Below, one piece after another: positions 1-11,693 of a DNA stretch of 28,942 bases; positions within the stretch are counted from its first letter, which is position 1, and each line of letters begins with the position of its first letter. Where the stretch lies: positions 1 to 28,942 of the forward strand of contig MNCI01022748.1 in the NCBI GenBank assembly GCA_015680685.1, in the 5' to 3' direction. Made by a program: the position numbers and the translations under genes. Source of the DNA: Gnetum montanum (taxonomy: Eukaryota; Streptophyta; Gnetopsida; Gnetales; Gnetaceae). Under the pieces are notes generated by a model. That model did no database searches. It saw nothing but the letters and a program-made list of their open reading frames with translations, and was not told the origin of the DNA.

Positions 1-1170
1 TTATATTTTGGCCTTTAAAAATATTTAGGGTAGTTGTAATTAAATTTTTTGTAAGACTTACACTTAGATTCTAATTTTTTTTGAATTTCATTTTGGAAAT
101 CCTCCTTTATTTTTGCAATTATTTTGAAGTGCTTTTACCTTTTGGAATATCTAATATGTTGTGTATCTATTAATAACATGAACTATAAAGGGTGATTACA
201 AGATTTAATTTTTCTTCATCTACTTCAAAACATTTGATGTTACTAACCTTCTTTAGAAAAGAAGAAAATCAATACAAGAGTTACCTTGTGGTCATACAAA
301 AGTGAAACTAGTTGATTTTAAATATTTATTGATGCTATTTAGAATCAATAGATTCGATCCTTGCCCCCAATCTAATAAACGTTTTCTCCTATGATTATAT
401 TGTTTATCTACATAGCATTCCTTCCATTATACACTTTTCTCATATCCTAAAATTCCATGAAGATTCCTGTGATTAATAAAGATATGATCATGACTAATTC
501 TAGCATTAAAGTCACTACATATGTAAATTATCTTCCACTAGGAAAAATTCATATCAAGGGATTGAAAAGGAAAATCTGTGATAAACCTTCTCATTAAAAA
601 TTGCCATTACAAGAATTATTTAACGCTAGTTTTTATTTTTTTTAACATGCATAAATTCTAAGTGAATTAGCTCTCGAATTTTATTAACTTTAAAAAGAAA
701 AAGATTTTCTCGAACAAATTATATATATATATATAACTAAACTAGAGAAGTGGCACCATAAATATTTTATTAAAACATTAATGTTATTTTTTAAAGCTTT
801 AAAGGTTAAAATAAGAAATAGAATGAAAATCAATAAACTCCTTGATTTTCATCTCTTTATGAAAATCAAGGATGTAGTTTTAATTTAACCATAATGGAAA
901 TATGGTAGAATGGCCATAATTTGGATGATGAGACTTGATCTTACTTTTTGACTTCCTTAGAAATGAACCCTTACCAACATGGTGACTTAGAAGAATTAGT
1001 ATTCATGCTAGTCTAAGGATTACAATGGGTACACCAAATGTTGCTTTTTCTATTGGAGTTTTTAATAGTACATTATATATTGTAACCTTGATACATATTA
1101 ATGTATTTTATCTCAAATCATTCCTACTTATAGATATCATACACCTTGTCCAAACAAGGCTATGATAATA
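1..1170. other. AT-rich DNA without a recognisable gene
   Basis: No reading frame of useful length and no recognised family. It holds a short (TA)n run near 720-735 and a perfect 14-bp hairpin at 839-872, listed separately. Probably very old transposon debris. Confidence 0.6.
839..872. repeat. Perfect 14-bp inverted repeat (hairpin)
   Basis: TCCTTGATTTTCAT at 839-852 and its exact reverse complement at 859-872 are separated by the 6-base spacer CTCTTT. No poly-U tract or gene is attached. It could be a fragment of a small inverted-repeat transposon or a chance AT-rich palindrome. Confidence 0.75.
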
Positions 1171-1300
1171 ATGAGGCATTAACCTAGTGGTAAAAATCTT
1201 GATTTGGAAGCTCCAAGTCATGGATTCAATTCTAGTGGGCAATACTAAATTATAAAGTTTTAATTGGACTATTTATCCTAGGGTGTACCAATATTTAAGT
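1171..1300 (+). mobile_element. Decayed tRNA-derived SINE
   Basis: TTAACCTAGTGG at 1179-1190 resembles the A box of tRNA genes (TRGCNNAGTGG), and GGATTCAATTC at 1222-1232 resembles the B box (GGTTCRANTCC). Their spacing is normal for an internal RNA polymerase III promoter. The flanks do not fold into a tRNA cloverleaf and the sequence continues without an obvious acceptor stem, so a SINE head is more likely than a tRNA gene. The 3' end is not defined. Confidence 0.5.
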
Positions 1301-1800
1301 CCTCATTCCACTATCTATTTACTAACTAATCCTTCAACTTCTTGATTTTTAAATAATGCTTTTGACTTCATTCCCTAACTCTTAATGACCTTTCTACCCG
1401 ACTTAGGATAGTGACTAATTACAAACAAGGGATCACAAAAGTCTAAAAGTTTTACAATGTAAGAATACATGTTTAATTTCCTAGTTCTCAAATACTAATA
1501 TTTAGTAAACCCTCACTTATACATGAATTTTATCCTTAACAAGGTTAATCAAGTTATCTAATTTTTGAAACTTTTATAGTTATTTGTGAATTAGGGCTAC
1601 AATTTATTACCTATGTATGAAGTTTCTGTATAGCTAATCTAACAATACCATGGAATCCAAAAGATCAAAAATGTTAGAAATGACTATTTATTTGTCTAAA
1701 ACAGGAATCAAATATGCAAGTTATAACATTTTTAACTTATTTTCATTGAAAATAAATAAATAAATTATTATTACACAAAATTATTAGGCAATCTCCTTAA
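1301..1800. other. AT-rich DNA, nothing recognised
   Basis: Stops are frequent in all frames. No repeats, promoter or RNA gene could be supported. Confidence 0.6.
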
Positions 1801-1804
1801 GAGA

Positions 1805-2880
1805 AGGCTTAATAGTTGGGCAAAATTAACAATGTTTGAGCAAGTTCACAAACAGGTTTCAAGCAACATCACTCCATAGTTGTTCACTTGATTACATTAA
1901 GGTATTGTGTGAACCAGGCTAAAGGACTATCTAATAAGGTTTATGTTTGCATTGTGGATTTTTCCAAAGCTTATGACTTTGTTATTTGGTATAAATTGTG
2001 GAGGCCATTGCAAGATATTAATATTCTAAGAGAACTTCAATATGTTATTCTGAAGTTGTATAGTTTAGTACAAATTATGTTCTTTAATAATAACACACAA
2101 GAAAAATTTATTCTAAATAGTAATATTGGGTTAAAGGATGTTCACTTTCACCCACTCTATTTGGCATCTTCATTGAAAACTTAGAATAATGAATGTCCTC
2201 TATTGCATTAAATTCTATTAAAGTTTGAAATTTTTACATGAATATTTTAATGTTTACTAATGATGTAGTCCTTATAGCAAAAACTAAAGTTCAAATGAAG
2301 CATTTATGCTTCAAATTTAAGATGAATTTTGTACTATCTCATGGATGGAAGTCAATATTAATAAAACTGAAATGATGATGTGTGGTAGAAGATCATATGT
2401 AGATGATTTTTATATTGGATCAAAGAAAATTGAAATTGTCTTTTCATATAAGTATTTAGGTGTCTTAGTTTCAAATATATTTTCTTAACAAGACTATATT
2501 GATTAGAGGGATCCAAACAATATGCATACTTTATTTTTAGTTTGTAGTAAATGTGTACAAGAATAGATTTGAATATCGGATGTTTGCAAGAAAATGTACA
2601 ATCAACTTGTTTAGCCAATTCTATTATATGTCTGTGAAACTAAGGGATTCAATTTACTTGTAGCATAATGGAAATGTTTAGAATATGTCCAAAAATAATT
2701 ATTATTGCAGGCACTTTAGGTAAAGGGTCAAACTCCATATGATATTTTATTAGCAAAAGTAAATATGCTACCTATAGAAATTGCAACTCTTCAATAATTT
2801 CTACAGGTTTAGTAAAAGATGCTTGCTAGGTTTGGCTTCCACCTATCTATAGAAGTTTATAAGTGAAACACCACCGAATT
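1805..2880 (+). pseudogene. LINE (non-LTR) reverse transcriptase remnant
   Basis: The longest open piece (1888-2184, 98 codons) holds VDFSKAYD (about 1954-1977), the palm motif A typical of LINE reverse transcriptases, followed by a KLW-type segment. Just downstream, a decayed GLxQGCPLSPxLF block can be read near 2127-2180. FTNDVVLIA at 2253-2279 matches the FADDxxLI catalytic motif C with the first aspartate changed to asparagine. Another frame then gives a stretch like W-x-E-V-N-x-N-K-T-E and YKYLGV near 2340-2465, and VKGQTPYDILL near 2720-2760, typical of the LINE thumb region. Several frameshifts and stops separate these pieces, so it is inactive. Neither endonuclease nor ORF1 was found upstream. 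Calling it a LINE is secure; the clade is not determined. Confidence 0.8.
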
Positions 2881-2911
2881 TGGACTATAGCATCTCGATG
2901 GAAAATTTGTC

Positions 2912-3490
2912 TAAGTGTTGGCACAAGGAAATTTTTTTTAAGTGTTGAGACTATGCTCTCCACTGTCTCAGAGTGTAGTCAAGCATAGTTAGTGCGAAGA
3001 TACATTTTTTGCAAATTTTTCTAAATGTTGGAACTATGCTCTCCATTGTCCCAAAGGGTAGTTAGCTCAGTAGAGAGCTATTCAACACAAATAGCCAATT
3101 TCATAATTTTTTTTAAGTGTCAAGCCAACAAATATAGAGTTTTATAAGTGCTTGGACTACGCTCTCCATTATCATGGAGTGTAGTCGAGCGTACCCAGCA
3201 TGGAGGCTCATTTTTTTGCAAAATTTTTTCTAAGTGTCGAGACTACGCTCTTCACCACCCTGGAGTGTAGTTAAGTGTAGACAACATAGAGTCCTAGTCT
3301 TTTTTTTTTTTTTTGTAGATTTTTTCTATCTATTGAGACTACACTCTCCACTGCCCTAGAGTGTAGTCGAGCATAGTCAACTAGAAGCTAGATTTTGCAA
3401 AAAAATATCTAAGTGTGTGACTACGCTCTCCCCCAGTTAAGAGCGTAGTTATGCAGAATAGCCTCCAAAGGCCTCTAGAACATAGCACTG
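2912..3490 (+). repeat. Tandem array of ~83-96 bp units with inverted CTACGCTC motifs
   Basis: Units begin with TAAGTGT(T)GAGACTACGCTC or variants at about 2939, 3022, 3114 (truncated), 3145, 3231, 3327 and 3410, giving spacings of 83, 92, 31, 86, 96 and 83. Each unit contains GACTACGCTCTCCA, a short spacer, then TGGAGTGTAGTC. The two are inverted copies, so every unit can fold on itself. Units are joined by T-rich linkers such as TTTTTTGCAAATTTTT. Diverged single motifs continue to about 4200. A TATA-like site follows at 3849. Confidence 0.8.
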
Positions 3491-4200
3491 ACATTCACCT
3501 TGGCTTTGACACACCTCCGACAAGCATGATCAACAAGTTGCATCTTTTTTGTACCCCCTTTTTTTGTCCCCAAATTGTAACTACGCTCAACACCACTTGA
3601 GACAGTGGACAATGTAGTCCTAGAGCGTAGTCTCCAAAGTTGCATTTTTTAGGTACATTGCAGTCATTTTAGCACATGAACATGTAGTTGGTAGCATAGT
3701 CACAGTCTAGCAATCTTGCAGAGTCCATTGGAGCACACAAGAGCAAAACACTATTTGCCTCAATGGAGAGCATAGTTGGGTGTAGCATAGTCCCAATTGT
3801 CCCACTGTGATGTGGTAGTTGATCTGCATTTCATGACAACCCTAATCCTATAAATACCTCCATTATCTATGTTTTAGGGGTTGGAAAATTTGAAAGTTGG
3901 CATTTTTGGTAGCTAGTAAACTTGAAGCACCCTTGGCATTTTGGCAAACTCCAGGTTAGCATTTGGCAAGGTTATACACCACCGTAGCTCACTCTAGGAC
4001 ATTGTAGACCAATGCAACCCATGGGACACCACAGCAACCAACCTGGTAGGCATAGAAATCACAACGGACATCAATTTTCACAGCCTAGACACCTCAAGAT
4101 TGTGACTATGCTATCCACTATGCCTGTTATACACCATGTACCTTCTCATCCCTTTTGGAGTTAACTATGCTCAACCCCATTTGGGGTGGTGTTCCATTCT
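3491..4200 (+). repeat. Scattered decayed copies of the CTACGCTC motif
   Basis: Further direct and inverted copies occur near 3580-3640, 3680-3710, 3763-3800 and 4161-4190, but regular spacing is lost. The region has no convincing coding potential. It may be the continuation of the array or the U3/R part of an old LTR (inference). Confidence 0.5.
3847..3858 (+). promoter_or_regulatory. TATA-like site after the motif array
   Basis: CTATAAATACC lies directly downstream of the inverted-motif array. The layout parallels the three LTRs in this window, where palindromes precede TATAAATA, and suggests an LTR promoter. No LTR ends or primer-binding site could be tied to it. Confidence 0.3.
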
Positions 4201-4483
4201 CTTTTGCCCTCTTTCTATGCATTTTTGGCATTTTTTCTTGCATTTTTTGCATTTTACTTGCAATTATTGTTGCTTCCATGCATAGTCGTGCTTAGGTGGT
4301 TGGCCTTGCACGTTTGCACCCTCGCTTTCTGCTGAAACCCTTGACTATTCTCACTTCCATTGAAACTGCTGACACCATGAAACACCCTACAGACACATAG
4401 CATTGTTTTGGCATCACATTAGTAAGTCCCTATTCAATTGACAAGATTGTTCTGGGCACCCTATTTTTGCCTCCAACAGGCCC
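4201..4483. other. Unassigned low-complexity stretch
   Basis: T-rich sequence with repeated GCATTTT(T)GCATTTT words near 4216-4262. No gene recognised. Confidence 0.5.
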
Positions 4484-4705
4484 TCAGGCGGACTCTAGGT
4501 TAAACTGTGCACTTGTGAACTTCTCGGTGTTCCATTCCGGCCGTATACGTTTTTGGTCACTACAATAAGATTCCTCAGAAAAAGGATGATTCAATGACAT
4601 TAAAAATGACTTTAAAATGGAGGCATTAGTGTCAGCATTAGCTAAGTGTTGGAATGTTTTCAAACATTTTTTCAAGTTGGACTCCCAAGCCTTCAAGGTG
4701 TCCAA
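4484..4705 (-). other. Unrecognised 73-codon open frame
   Basis: This open frame starts at 4705 and is richer in GC than its surroundings (for example CGGCCGTATACG at 4540-4551). The product is mixed hydrophilic, with no signal peptide, membrane segment or motif that I know. The same frame would read on after the stop for a few plausible codons. It may be a fragment of a transposon or host exon, or it may be chance. I cannot assign a function. Confidence 0.2.
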
Positions 4706-5674
4706 ACTAATGTTAAAGTGAGTTGTAATGATGCTTGTTAAATGATGAGGAGTGTGTAGACATGGGAAATGCTGCTAAATATGAAACCTAGCCACTTAGA
4801 GGAATAGTGATGCAAGAATGATTATTCTTTTTGTTATGAAAATCATCATGAATTGAATTTACAACAACCTTACACTAAATGAGTTAGACATCCTGTGGTC
4901 ATCAAATGGTTTAAAGTTAGACCTTAAATTGAAAGGGAACTTTTAGATAGTTAGAAGACTAACAACCTAAGCTATGTTTTCATTAAACATAAGTTAAATT
5001 TAAGTAGTTAAGTTATGTGAGATAGCAGTTAAAGTAAATAACATGATGTAAATAATAACATACATATTAGAAAGGTACCCTTACCTTAATGGGTAGGGTA
5101 AGCATTCAAAAAATAAATGTGAGTTGCAAAGAATATAAGGTGTTTTAAATATTAGCTCTGGAAAAGAAAACAGACTACTAGATCTAGCATAACATGGGCA
5201 GAATTCTTACAAAGTGAGACCAAAAGTAAGAATTTGAAATAACTGAATATCAAAATGACTAGGGAAGAATCCTAGAAGAAAACAATAACAATTTCAAAGA
5301 TGAAATCAATGGATCAAAGGTAGCTAATGAGGAGCTATGTTACCCTAGTTTCTCTCTAATACATGTGCCTAAGGAAGATTTTAGCCAAAAACAAAAGTTG
5401 TTGTAGAGGAGAAACTAGTGAAAAAGGGAAAGAATTGAATCAAATCAATGTATGGATTCAAATTCAAATGAAATCACATGAGTGAGAGGACAACATGATG
5501 GGGATACAATATGCTAGAAAGGAGAAGCAAAAGGAAATCAAAAACTTTGAAATGGCTGAAAGCACTTAGAGGTTCTAATGCTTGAAAAGTAATTTCTAAG
5601 ATTGATCTTGTTCAAAGATTATTTCTTTCTCTAAGATGTCCAACCCCTTCTTAATTAGAGGTATGATCCTATTT
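4706..5674. other. AT-rich DNA without recognised gene
   Basis: Only short, stop-filled frames. The last bases (about 5660-5679) contain CCTATTTATAGG. Read on the minus strand this is a TATA box, whose upstream part now lies beyond the inserted element at 12604 onward. Confidence 0.55.
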
Positions 5675-5679
5675 ATAGG
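5675..5679. repeat. Target-site duplication, left copy (ATAGG)
   Basis: ATAGG directly abuts the terminal TGATGAG at 5680. The same five bases directly follow the other terminus, at 12599-12603. A 5-bp duplication is what Ty3/gypsy integrases leave, and it fixes both ends of the minus-strand element. Confidence 0.85.
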
Positions 5680-6405
5680 TGATGAGTGACGAGGTACCCC
5701 TACACCCAACCATATGATGATCTGGTCGAATTCCATGGATGGGACTAGTTGTGCATCTAAATCATTATGCCTTGATGATAGTTCATTGTCTTTCCACTTG
5801 GACTAGTGGTAGCTTTGTCACATATGGTTTTTTCCAAAGCGAATGATGATTGATGTTGTTGTGGCCTTATGCAATTCCTAAAGATAATAGAGAAATTAAT
5901 TATTTAAGCTAATTAAGAATGGAAAGTAAAGTCTAAACTAGCCTATGGGTGATGAGTGTTTGTTCCTAGCTTGTTGTACAAGTCCTAAACCCATGTATCC
6001 ACTACTAGGATTACCAATTGCTATGCTATTGGGCAAACCAAACAATAATACTGCTAGGGTTACCAAGCAAATACATGTTTACGCTTGAAATTACTCACTC
6101 TCATTTCGCCAGTTCATTAATGTGTATGAAAATGTAAATATTAACTAAGTACATGAAAAGTAAATTACATGGAAAGTAAATCTAATCTAAGTTAAAGTGC
6201 TACAATGAATAAGAATCAATCTCAATCTTATTATCATTCATGGAATGTGTTTAGGTACATTTCCACTCAAATAAGACACCATAAAAATGACTTAGATCCA
6301 TACTATGAGCACTCAGTGACTGTTCTCTAAGACTACAAAATTAAACTGTAAGAGTTCAACTACTCTATTAGCAAAAATATGCCCAAGTTATGTGCCCAAG
6401 TGCTA

Positions 6406-6413
6406 TATTTATA
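6406..6413 (-). promoter_or_regulatory. LTR TATA box
   Basis: TATAAATA on the minus strand, preceded by clustered GATATC/AATATC palindromes. The position matches the TATA boxes in the other LTRs of the family. Confidence 0.7.
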
Positions 6414-6546
6414 GGCTAGCAGACATCCCATGATATCGGATATCCGACATCACATCTTGGCCCCTGATATTGGATATATGATATTAGGGCTTCAATATCA
6501 AACATCTGATATTAGAGTTGATAAAAATTAACTTTTTATTCAAATA

Positions 6547-6692
6547 GATGCAACGGCATGCATCAAGGCATCTACGTCAAGGCATCTACCTCAACACGGA
6601 TGCATCAACACAACTAACAAATGCAACAACATGCATTGAGGCATCTACATTGAGGCATTTGCCTCAACATGGCTACATCAATGTAGCCAATT
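6547..6692. repeat. Two 73-bp tandem units inside the 3' LTR
   Basis: Unit A starts GATGCAACGGCATGCATCAA at 6547 and unit B starts AATGCAACAACATGCATTGA at 6620. They stay alignable throughout, differing mostly by transitions. Each contains an inner repeat of the type CAAGGCATCTAC. The block is absent from the partner LTR at 11713-12598. Confidence 0.8.
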
Positions 6693-6704
6693 GAAGGTTC
6701 ATCA

Positions 6705-6720
6705 TACCCCCACAACTAAG
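6705..6720 (-). promoter_or_regulatory. Polypurine tract of the minus-strand element
   Basis: On the minus strand GTTGTGGGGGTA lies directly before the TGATGA start of the 3' LTR. This is where plus-strand DNA synthesis would be primed. It is short and G-rich. Confidence 0.65.
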
Positions 6721-9029
6721 TAAAAATTGTTCCTCAAGTTAACAAGATAGGATCAAGCTTTCTTTACAAAAAATTGGGAATGATGGGACTATTGACTAAT
6801 GCTAACTAATGACTGACTTTGAGTGCCACATTACAAAATTTCATTTGAGTGTATGCATACAAAATGATAAAGTGATAAAAAGACTAGACAAACATTGAAG
6901 ATTACAATATTTTTAAAGGTCTTCAAGAATTTGCTGAAGGTGATTCTTCTTGTTGCCACTAGCGGTGGAAGACTTCCAAAATTGATTGTTATGTCGATGC
7001 TTCTTTGATTATGCAAAACATTCTTGAAGGATGAACTAAAATTTCTTCTCATCATCCCATGGATCTACCAAACATGTGAAGTTTGAGCTGGAATCTTATA
7101 TGTGCTATGATTTGTCCATGGACATATCCTCCATTGTCCCCCTCTTGGCTTTGTTTTCATGCTTGGCAAAAGACCTTCTTCCATAGGCATTTCTTTTAGC
7201 ATCACTTGTAGTCACCAAAGGATCAACATTAGTTTTGGTAAATTTTTTCTTAATAATTAACCCTTTTTAGATCCTTAGTTTGTGTTTAAGCACAAGATGA
7301 TTACAGCATACTATGCCCAAGGTTATGAGGTAACTAAACTCATCAAGCTATTTACATTATTTTGATCAATTACTATTAGTTACCATGATGTTTGAAAATA
7401 GGATGTTAGAAAAATTTCAAAGCAGACATTCCTAGCCCCCATGACTAATAAGAATAACTCTGGTAAGCACATAAGTTTTTGAATAATTGAAACCAAAGGT
7501 CAAAGTCAGAAGATGTCCAATAAATATTAATGGATATGGAAATAGAAAAGTAGGAAAAATTGATGAAATGGATGAGTAGTTCCAAAATTATGCATAAATT
7601 CAGAGAAACTATCATTGATGTTCTAGAAGATGTGAAGGTTAGTTCAAATCCATGATCAACAAAAGTTATGCAAGTGGGTCCTCTCTAAAGTAGGCTCTTG
7701 CCATAATGCCCTTGCATAACCACTTCTGTAGATGTCCATGGGCACCCTAGAAGTTAAATGTAGATCATTCCATTATTTCAAACAACACACAACTATCGTG
7801 GTTGGGATGTTGCACTATACTACATAAAACCAAAAGGCTCATAATCGCATGAAGTAATTAGGTGAATAATGGGATTAGAAGGGATTGTAGAAATTGGGAT
7901 GCAAGGTACTTGATCATGTCCACAATAGGTTCTTGTGAAAAATGTGATTAAAATGATAAACATACCTATTCATTCATGTTTAAACCAAATCCATACCATG
8001 AACAATGACCTCACATTGACGTGTTCCATCCCACCAACCACCATGAGTTGACAACCACCTCAAAGAACAATCATCACTCCAAAAAGAGAAAAAAAGAGAA
8101 GAATGAAGGAAGGGCCTTAGTTAGAGAGGTGCCTTCAGGCATGGGTAACATGTCTTTCTAGCCCCATAAGTAGTGCTTGTAGCCCATTATTGTGTCTAAG
8201 GTGTGTGCTTTGAATTTCCATTATTATTGTTTTTTTGTCTTCTTTTTTTGTTTTTTTATTTTTTAAAATTTTTTTTTAATGGGAACTATACCATGCAAAG
8301 ACAAAGCTTTCTATTTATTGGTCAAAGAAGGAGTGAGGATACATTCCTCAAGGAGTCATAAACCACATGAAGAAAGTCAAGAAGAGAACCCAAGAAGTCC
8401 CCTTGATGTTACAACCTTTGCCATTCCCACTTGGTCATTCCCTCTTTCTTTAAGATATAATGATCATTGATTAATTTTAGTTTCATAAAATAAGAACCAA
8501 ATTTTTTCCATGAAAAAGACCTTTTATTTAGAGAATTGGAGGGATGGACGAGATGGTCTCATTGCTTTCCACAATTACTTACTCAATCATCTTGATAGCA
8601 TAGCACAAAAACCCAATACATAGCATTGAATTCTACATCATGACTTGGCAATATTATCAACAAAACATGAAATACATTCACAAAGAAAAAAGAGAATGTC
8701 TCAAAAAAAGATAAAAATATAAAGAGAAGAAAAATATTAAGAAATGGAAAACATATGAAGAATCAGAAAATTTTGGAAGAAATAGGAAAATGATAAAAAT
8801 ATGTAAAAAAAGATGAAAAATACTTATTAGTTCTTGAACCAGGATGGAGCTTCTCCCCAATGACTAATCTTATGGTTGCACATTTGGGAGATGGACCACA
8901 CAATCCCCTCGTTATACACCACGAGTTTCTCATCTACAACCATTACTGATTTAATTAATCATGTGGTAGCATATCTAACATTGGTATAGTGTCTTTTGGA
9001 TTATTCAGAGATGTATTTTCATCTAGACT
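6721..9029 (-). other. Internal region of the minus-strand element without recognised coding
   Basis: About 2.3 kb lies between the decayed post-gag region and the polypurine tract. Open pieces are short (for example 7055-6831 and 8860-8678) and match nothing I know. The latter is a hydrophobic, T-rich artefact. No RT, RNase H or integrase signature was seen in any frame, on either strand. Homopolymer-rich stretches lie at 8222-8280. Confidence 0.5.
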
Positions 9030-9949
9030 TCAAGGTATTTCCATTTTGGGGGGTCCAGACGTGTTTGCTTCTTCTTCTTGATTTTCTATTTTAATTCCCA
9101 AGTCTCCATGTTTAATATCCTTTTCTAGTGTATAATCAAAATGTAAGATATTTGTGTCTAAGTCCTCTATTTGGTCCATTTTCTTAAGTCTAGAACTAAT
9201 AAGCAAATCAATTGTGTCCATGCATCTTTGAAATAATTTTATATTCTCATTTTCAAGCCACTGGGTATCTTTTGGTTGAGTGGCTACTACGTAGATTGGT
9301 TTTTGCTCACATACTTACTCCTGAACTTTGTTGTGGGCTATGTTAATATTTTGAATTTCTAGCCCACAACTGCACCTTTTACTATTAGTGATGTAAGGAT
9401 TTTTTTGTCTCTCCACAATGATAGATTTCTTGTTTATGCCTTGTGTTGGAGTGGTGATGGCTATTGACTTTTACGTATGATTAGGAGACATTGTTCCGAC
9501 AAGGAAGGATGTTGCACTAGATTGGCCTTGTGTTGGTTTTTATATGCTAGTAGATCTACATGTTTTGTGCTTATGCATGGAAACCATTCTAAATAAAGGG
9601 AATTTTTGAGATTGTGGTGGAGATCTACTGGCATTATCATTTTTGTGTATGTTTTTAGCACAAGTTGTATTCTTTCGTTGATGTTGTGGTGCCAAATATT
9701 CCTGTGTTGTTGGAGTGACATATGGTGGAGGTGGGTATGAAAATATTGAGGATATGATGGAGGGTGAGAGGTGTGAAGTGGTGATCTCATATAAGATGTT
9801 ACGGGTTGATGATATTCAGGCGAGTAGTAGTAGTAGTTTGTGGTAGAGGAAGTGAAACTAGTTGGGGAAATAAGTTGTTGAATAAAATATCTGTATGGGT
9901 TTAGCTAGTAGTAAGGGTAGTGCTAGTTTGATGATGGCATCCCCCACAA
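9030..9949 (-). pseudogene. Post-gag region of the minus-strand element
   Basis: Beyond the TAG at 9952-9950, gag-like sequence continues with Pro/Tyr/Ser-rich pieces (open segment 9790-9461) and an acidic, Lys/Asp/Glu-rich piece (9221-9030). The latter aligns loosely with the plus-strand copy at about 25178-25420: both have a KDT-x-W lead, then a similar charged run. Function unknown. The protease-like block seen in the plus-strand copy was not found here. Confidence 0.5.
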
Positions 9950-11580
9950 CTATGGGTTTTGCCACTACGGTTGATAGTAGTTTTGAGGCTAATAAGAAGT
10001 CCCACTAGGATAGAATGGTTGGTTGTAGGACTATCTATAATTACCTTGTGAGTAACGTAATTTCTTAGGCATTTACTTTTGTATGAACTTTGGATTCAAT
10101 GTAAAAGCCCAATACTCATGTAGATGTAGTAGATGTAACATGACTAGGAAATAGCCCTTTGGATGATCATATAGGCAAATGTCACATCCATCATCCTCTT
10201 CAGTGGTTGAGTTTATAGCCTCTTTTTCTATAGTCATTTTTCCTTTTTGCTAATAAGTGTTCCTAGCTATTTCTTGGTTCTTTTTCCTTCTTTTGTTGTG
10301 ATTACTTGATTTATGGTTTCTACACAAGTTATAACTTTCTTATTTTTCCATTTTAACATCTTATCCAACTTTGCTTCAAGCTCATTGAGAGCTGCCTCTT
10401 TTTCCTCATCATAGATATGGACCCTCTTCTTTTAAAGAGTTAGGTCCCAATTATTTTCCTCTACATTCTTTCATTTACATAGCTCGCCTTCTTTTGCCAC
10501 TTGCCTGATTAGCCTTTGTATCTGATGGGTTCCTAGTTCATATAATTGACCTTGAGCATACATCCTAAGGGTCTCTCTCGTTTCATTATGAAGCCCATCT
10601 ATGATGTGGAAAAGTTGCTCTTTTTGAGAGAAATCATGACTAGGGCATCTATGTAGTAGCGAATAGCATCTATCCAAGGCCACATCCAAGGGTTCATGCT
10701 TTTCTTGCTTTCACTCTTGGATTTTTTTTCTTAGGTTGGATACTCTCTCATAGGATTGGTATTTTTCATTGAAAATTTCCAACATTGTGAACCATTGGTG
10801 GATGGAACTTGGTTTGAATGATCTATACCAACTTTCAACTTAATTGATTAGTGTCTTAAAAAATAGCTTAAGCTTTTGCCACCCACTTTCAATGTTGTAT
10901 AAGGCACAAGCATCATGGAAGGCTTGTAGATGATGTTATGGACTAGAATCATAGCCTTTCCCGAACTTAGGGATATTATTCATATCAAGCCTGGGTAGGT
11001 GAATTTCCTTGTGATGCCTGTGAGGTATCTTAACTACCTCCATGATCTGCTTCAAGATCTTAGTGGCCAATAAGGGTTTATCATCATCAGACATGTTTTG
11101 ATAAAAATTTCTATTTCTATTTGTTTGATTGTGACGATCTTGTCTATGCTCATTTTGATGTCTTTGATTTTGCCCTTGGGTTCAATTTCTATCTTTATCT
11201 TGACCCCCTAGTGGAGCTCTATCTCTATACCTATGTTCATCTTTGTTAGAACTAGACGTTGAAGAGGAAGAGGAAGATGAGGAGCTAGGAGAATTGCCAT
11301 GGCTTCTATAGTTCTCCCTTTGGTCCTTTGATTTATCTTGCCTAGTTTTAGAGGAGGTCCTAGGCCTCTAGGCCCTCCTTAATCTAGGACTTACTTCATC
11401 TCCTCTAGGATTTTTTTCACTAGTTGAATGTAGCGTTTGAGTGTATTAAGGGTCTAAATAAGCACAGGAAACCCTTGCTTGAGGTTGTTCACTCCAATTT
11501 TCTTTAGTATAGATCCTATCATTTCTCCTATGAGAGCTTTCATCATGTGATGTAGTCTTGGTCCTACGTGAAGAAGACAT
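9950..11580 (-). pseudogene. gag: gag pseudogene of the minus-strand element
   Basis: The start is ATG at 11580-11578, giving MSSSRR. The frame continues with an Arg/Ser/His-rich segment, then the Retrotrans_gag core: HLQAFHDACALYN, WYRSF and, in an open piece at 10689-10471, CYSLLHRCPSHDFSQKEQL plus a following ETRETLRMYAQGQL. A decayed zinc knuckle, CDICLYDHPKGY, lies near 10175-10140 and has lost its last cysteine. Several in-frame stops and frameshifts break it. It should have encoded the capsid/nucleocapsid of virus-like particles. It is closer to the old plus-strand copy (both have CPSH) than to the young one (CPGH). The TAG that ends it at 9952-9950 aligns with the gag stop of the young element. 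Confidence 0.8.
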
Positions 11581-11693
11581 AATTTTACCTTATAACATGT
11601 GTGACTTAAAATATTAATATTTTCTAAAAGATAGAAGGTTAATACCTTTATAGTGATCGTGTATAATATAACTAATCTAGATAACTAGCACCA

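Larger units (their letters stand above)
5680..6704 (-). repeat. 3' LTR of the minus-strand element (1025 bp)
   Basis: On the minus strand it begins TGATGAACC at 6704 and ends CTCATCA at 5680. The U3 has GATATC-rich palindromes (6430-6520) and a TATAAATA box at 6413-6406. The end block, GGGGTACCTCG before CTCATCA, is shared with the other LTRs of this family. It is about 139 bp longer than its 5' partner because of a duplicated 73-bp insert near its U3 start. Confidence 0.85.

Noticed and set aside
352-361. Second SINE or tRNA B box (GATTCGATCC)
   Set aside because: No A-box-like sequence lies at a suitable distance upstream, and there is no cloverleaf.
2912-3490. CRISPR-like array
   Set aside because: Units are contiguous diverged repeats, with no unique spacers of constant length and no cas genes, and the setting is eukaryotic.
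4408-4432. Primer-binding site TTGGCATCACATTAGTAAG for an LTR carrying the CTACGCTC array
   Set aside because: Too many differences from the tRNA-Asp complement, including transversions, and no LTR end (CA) at the right place.
8279-8470. 63-codon plus-strand frame as a small gene
   Set aside because: It lies inside the noncoding part of the minus-strand element, follows a homopolymer tract and has no recognisable motif.
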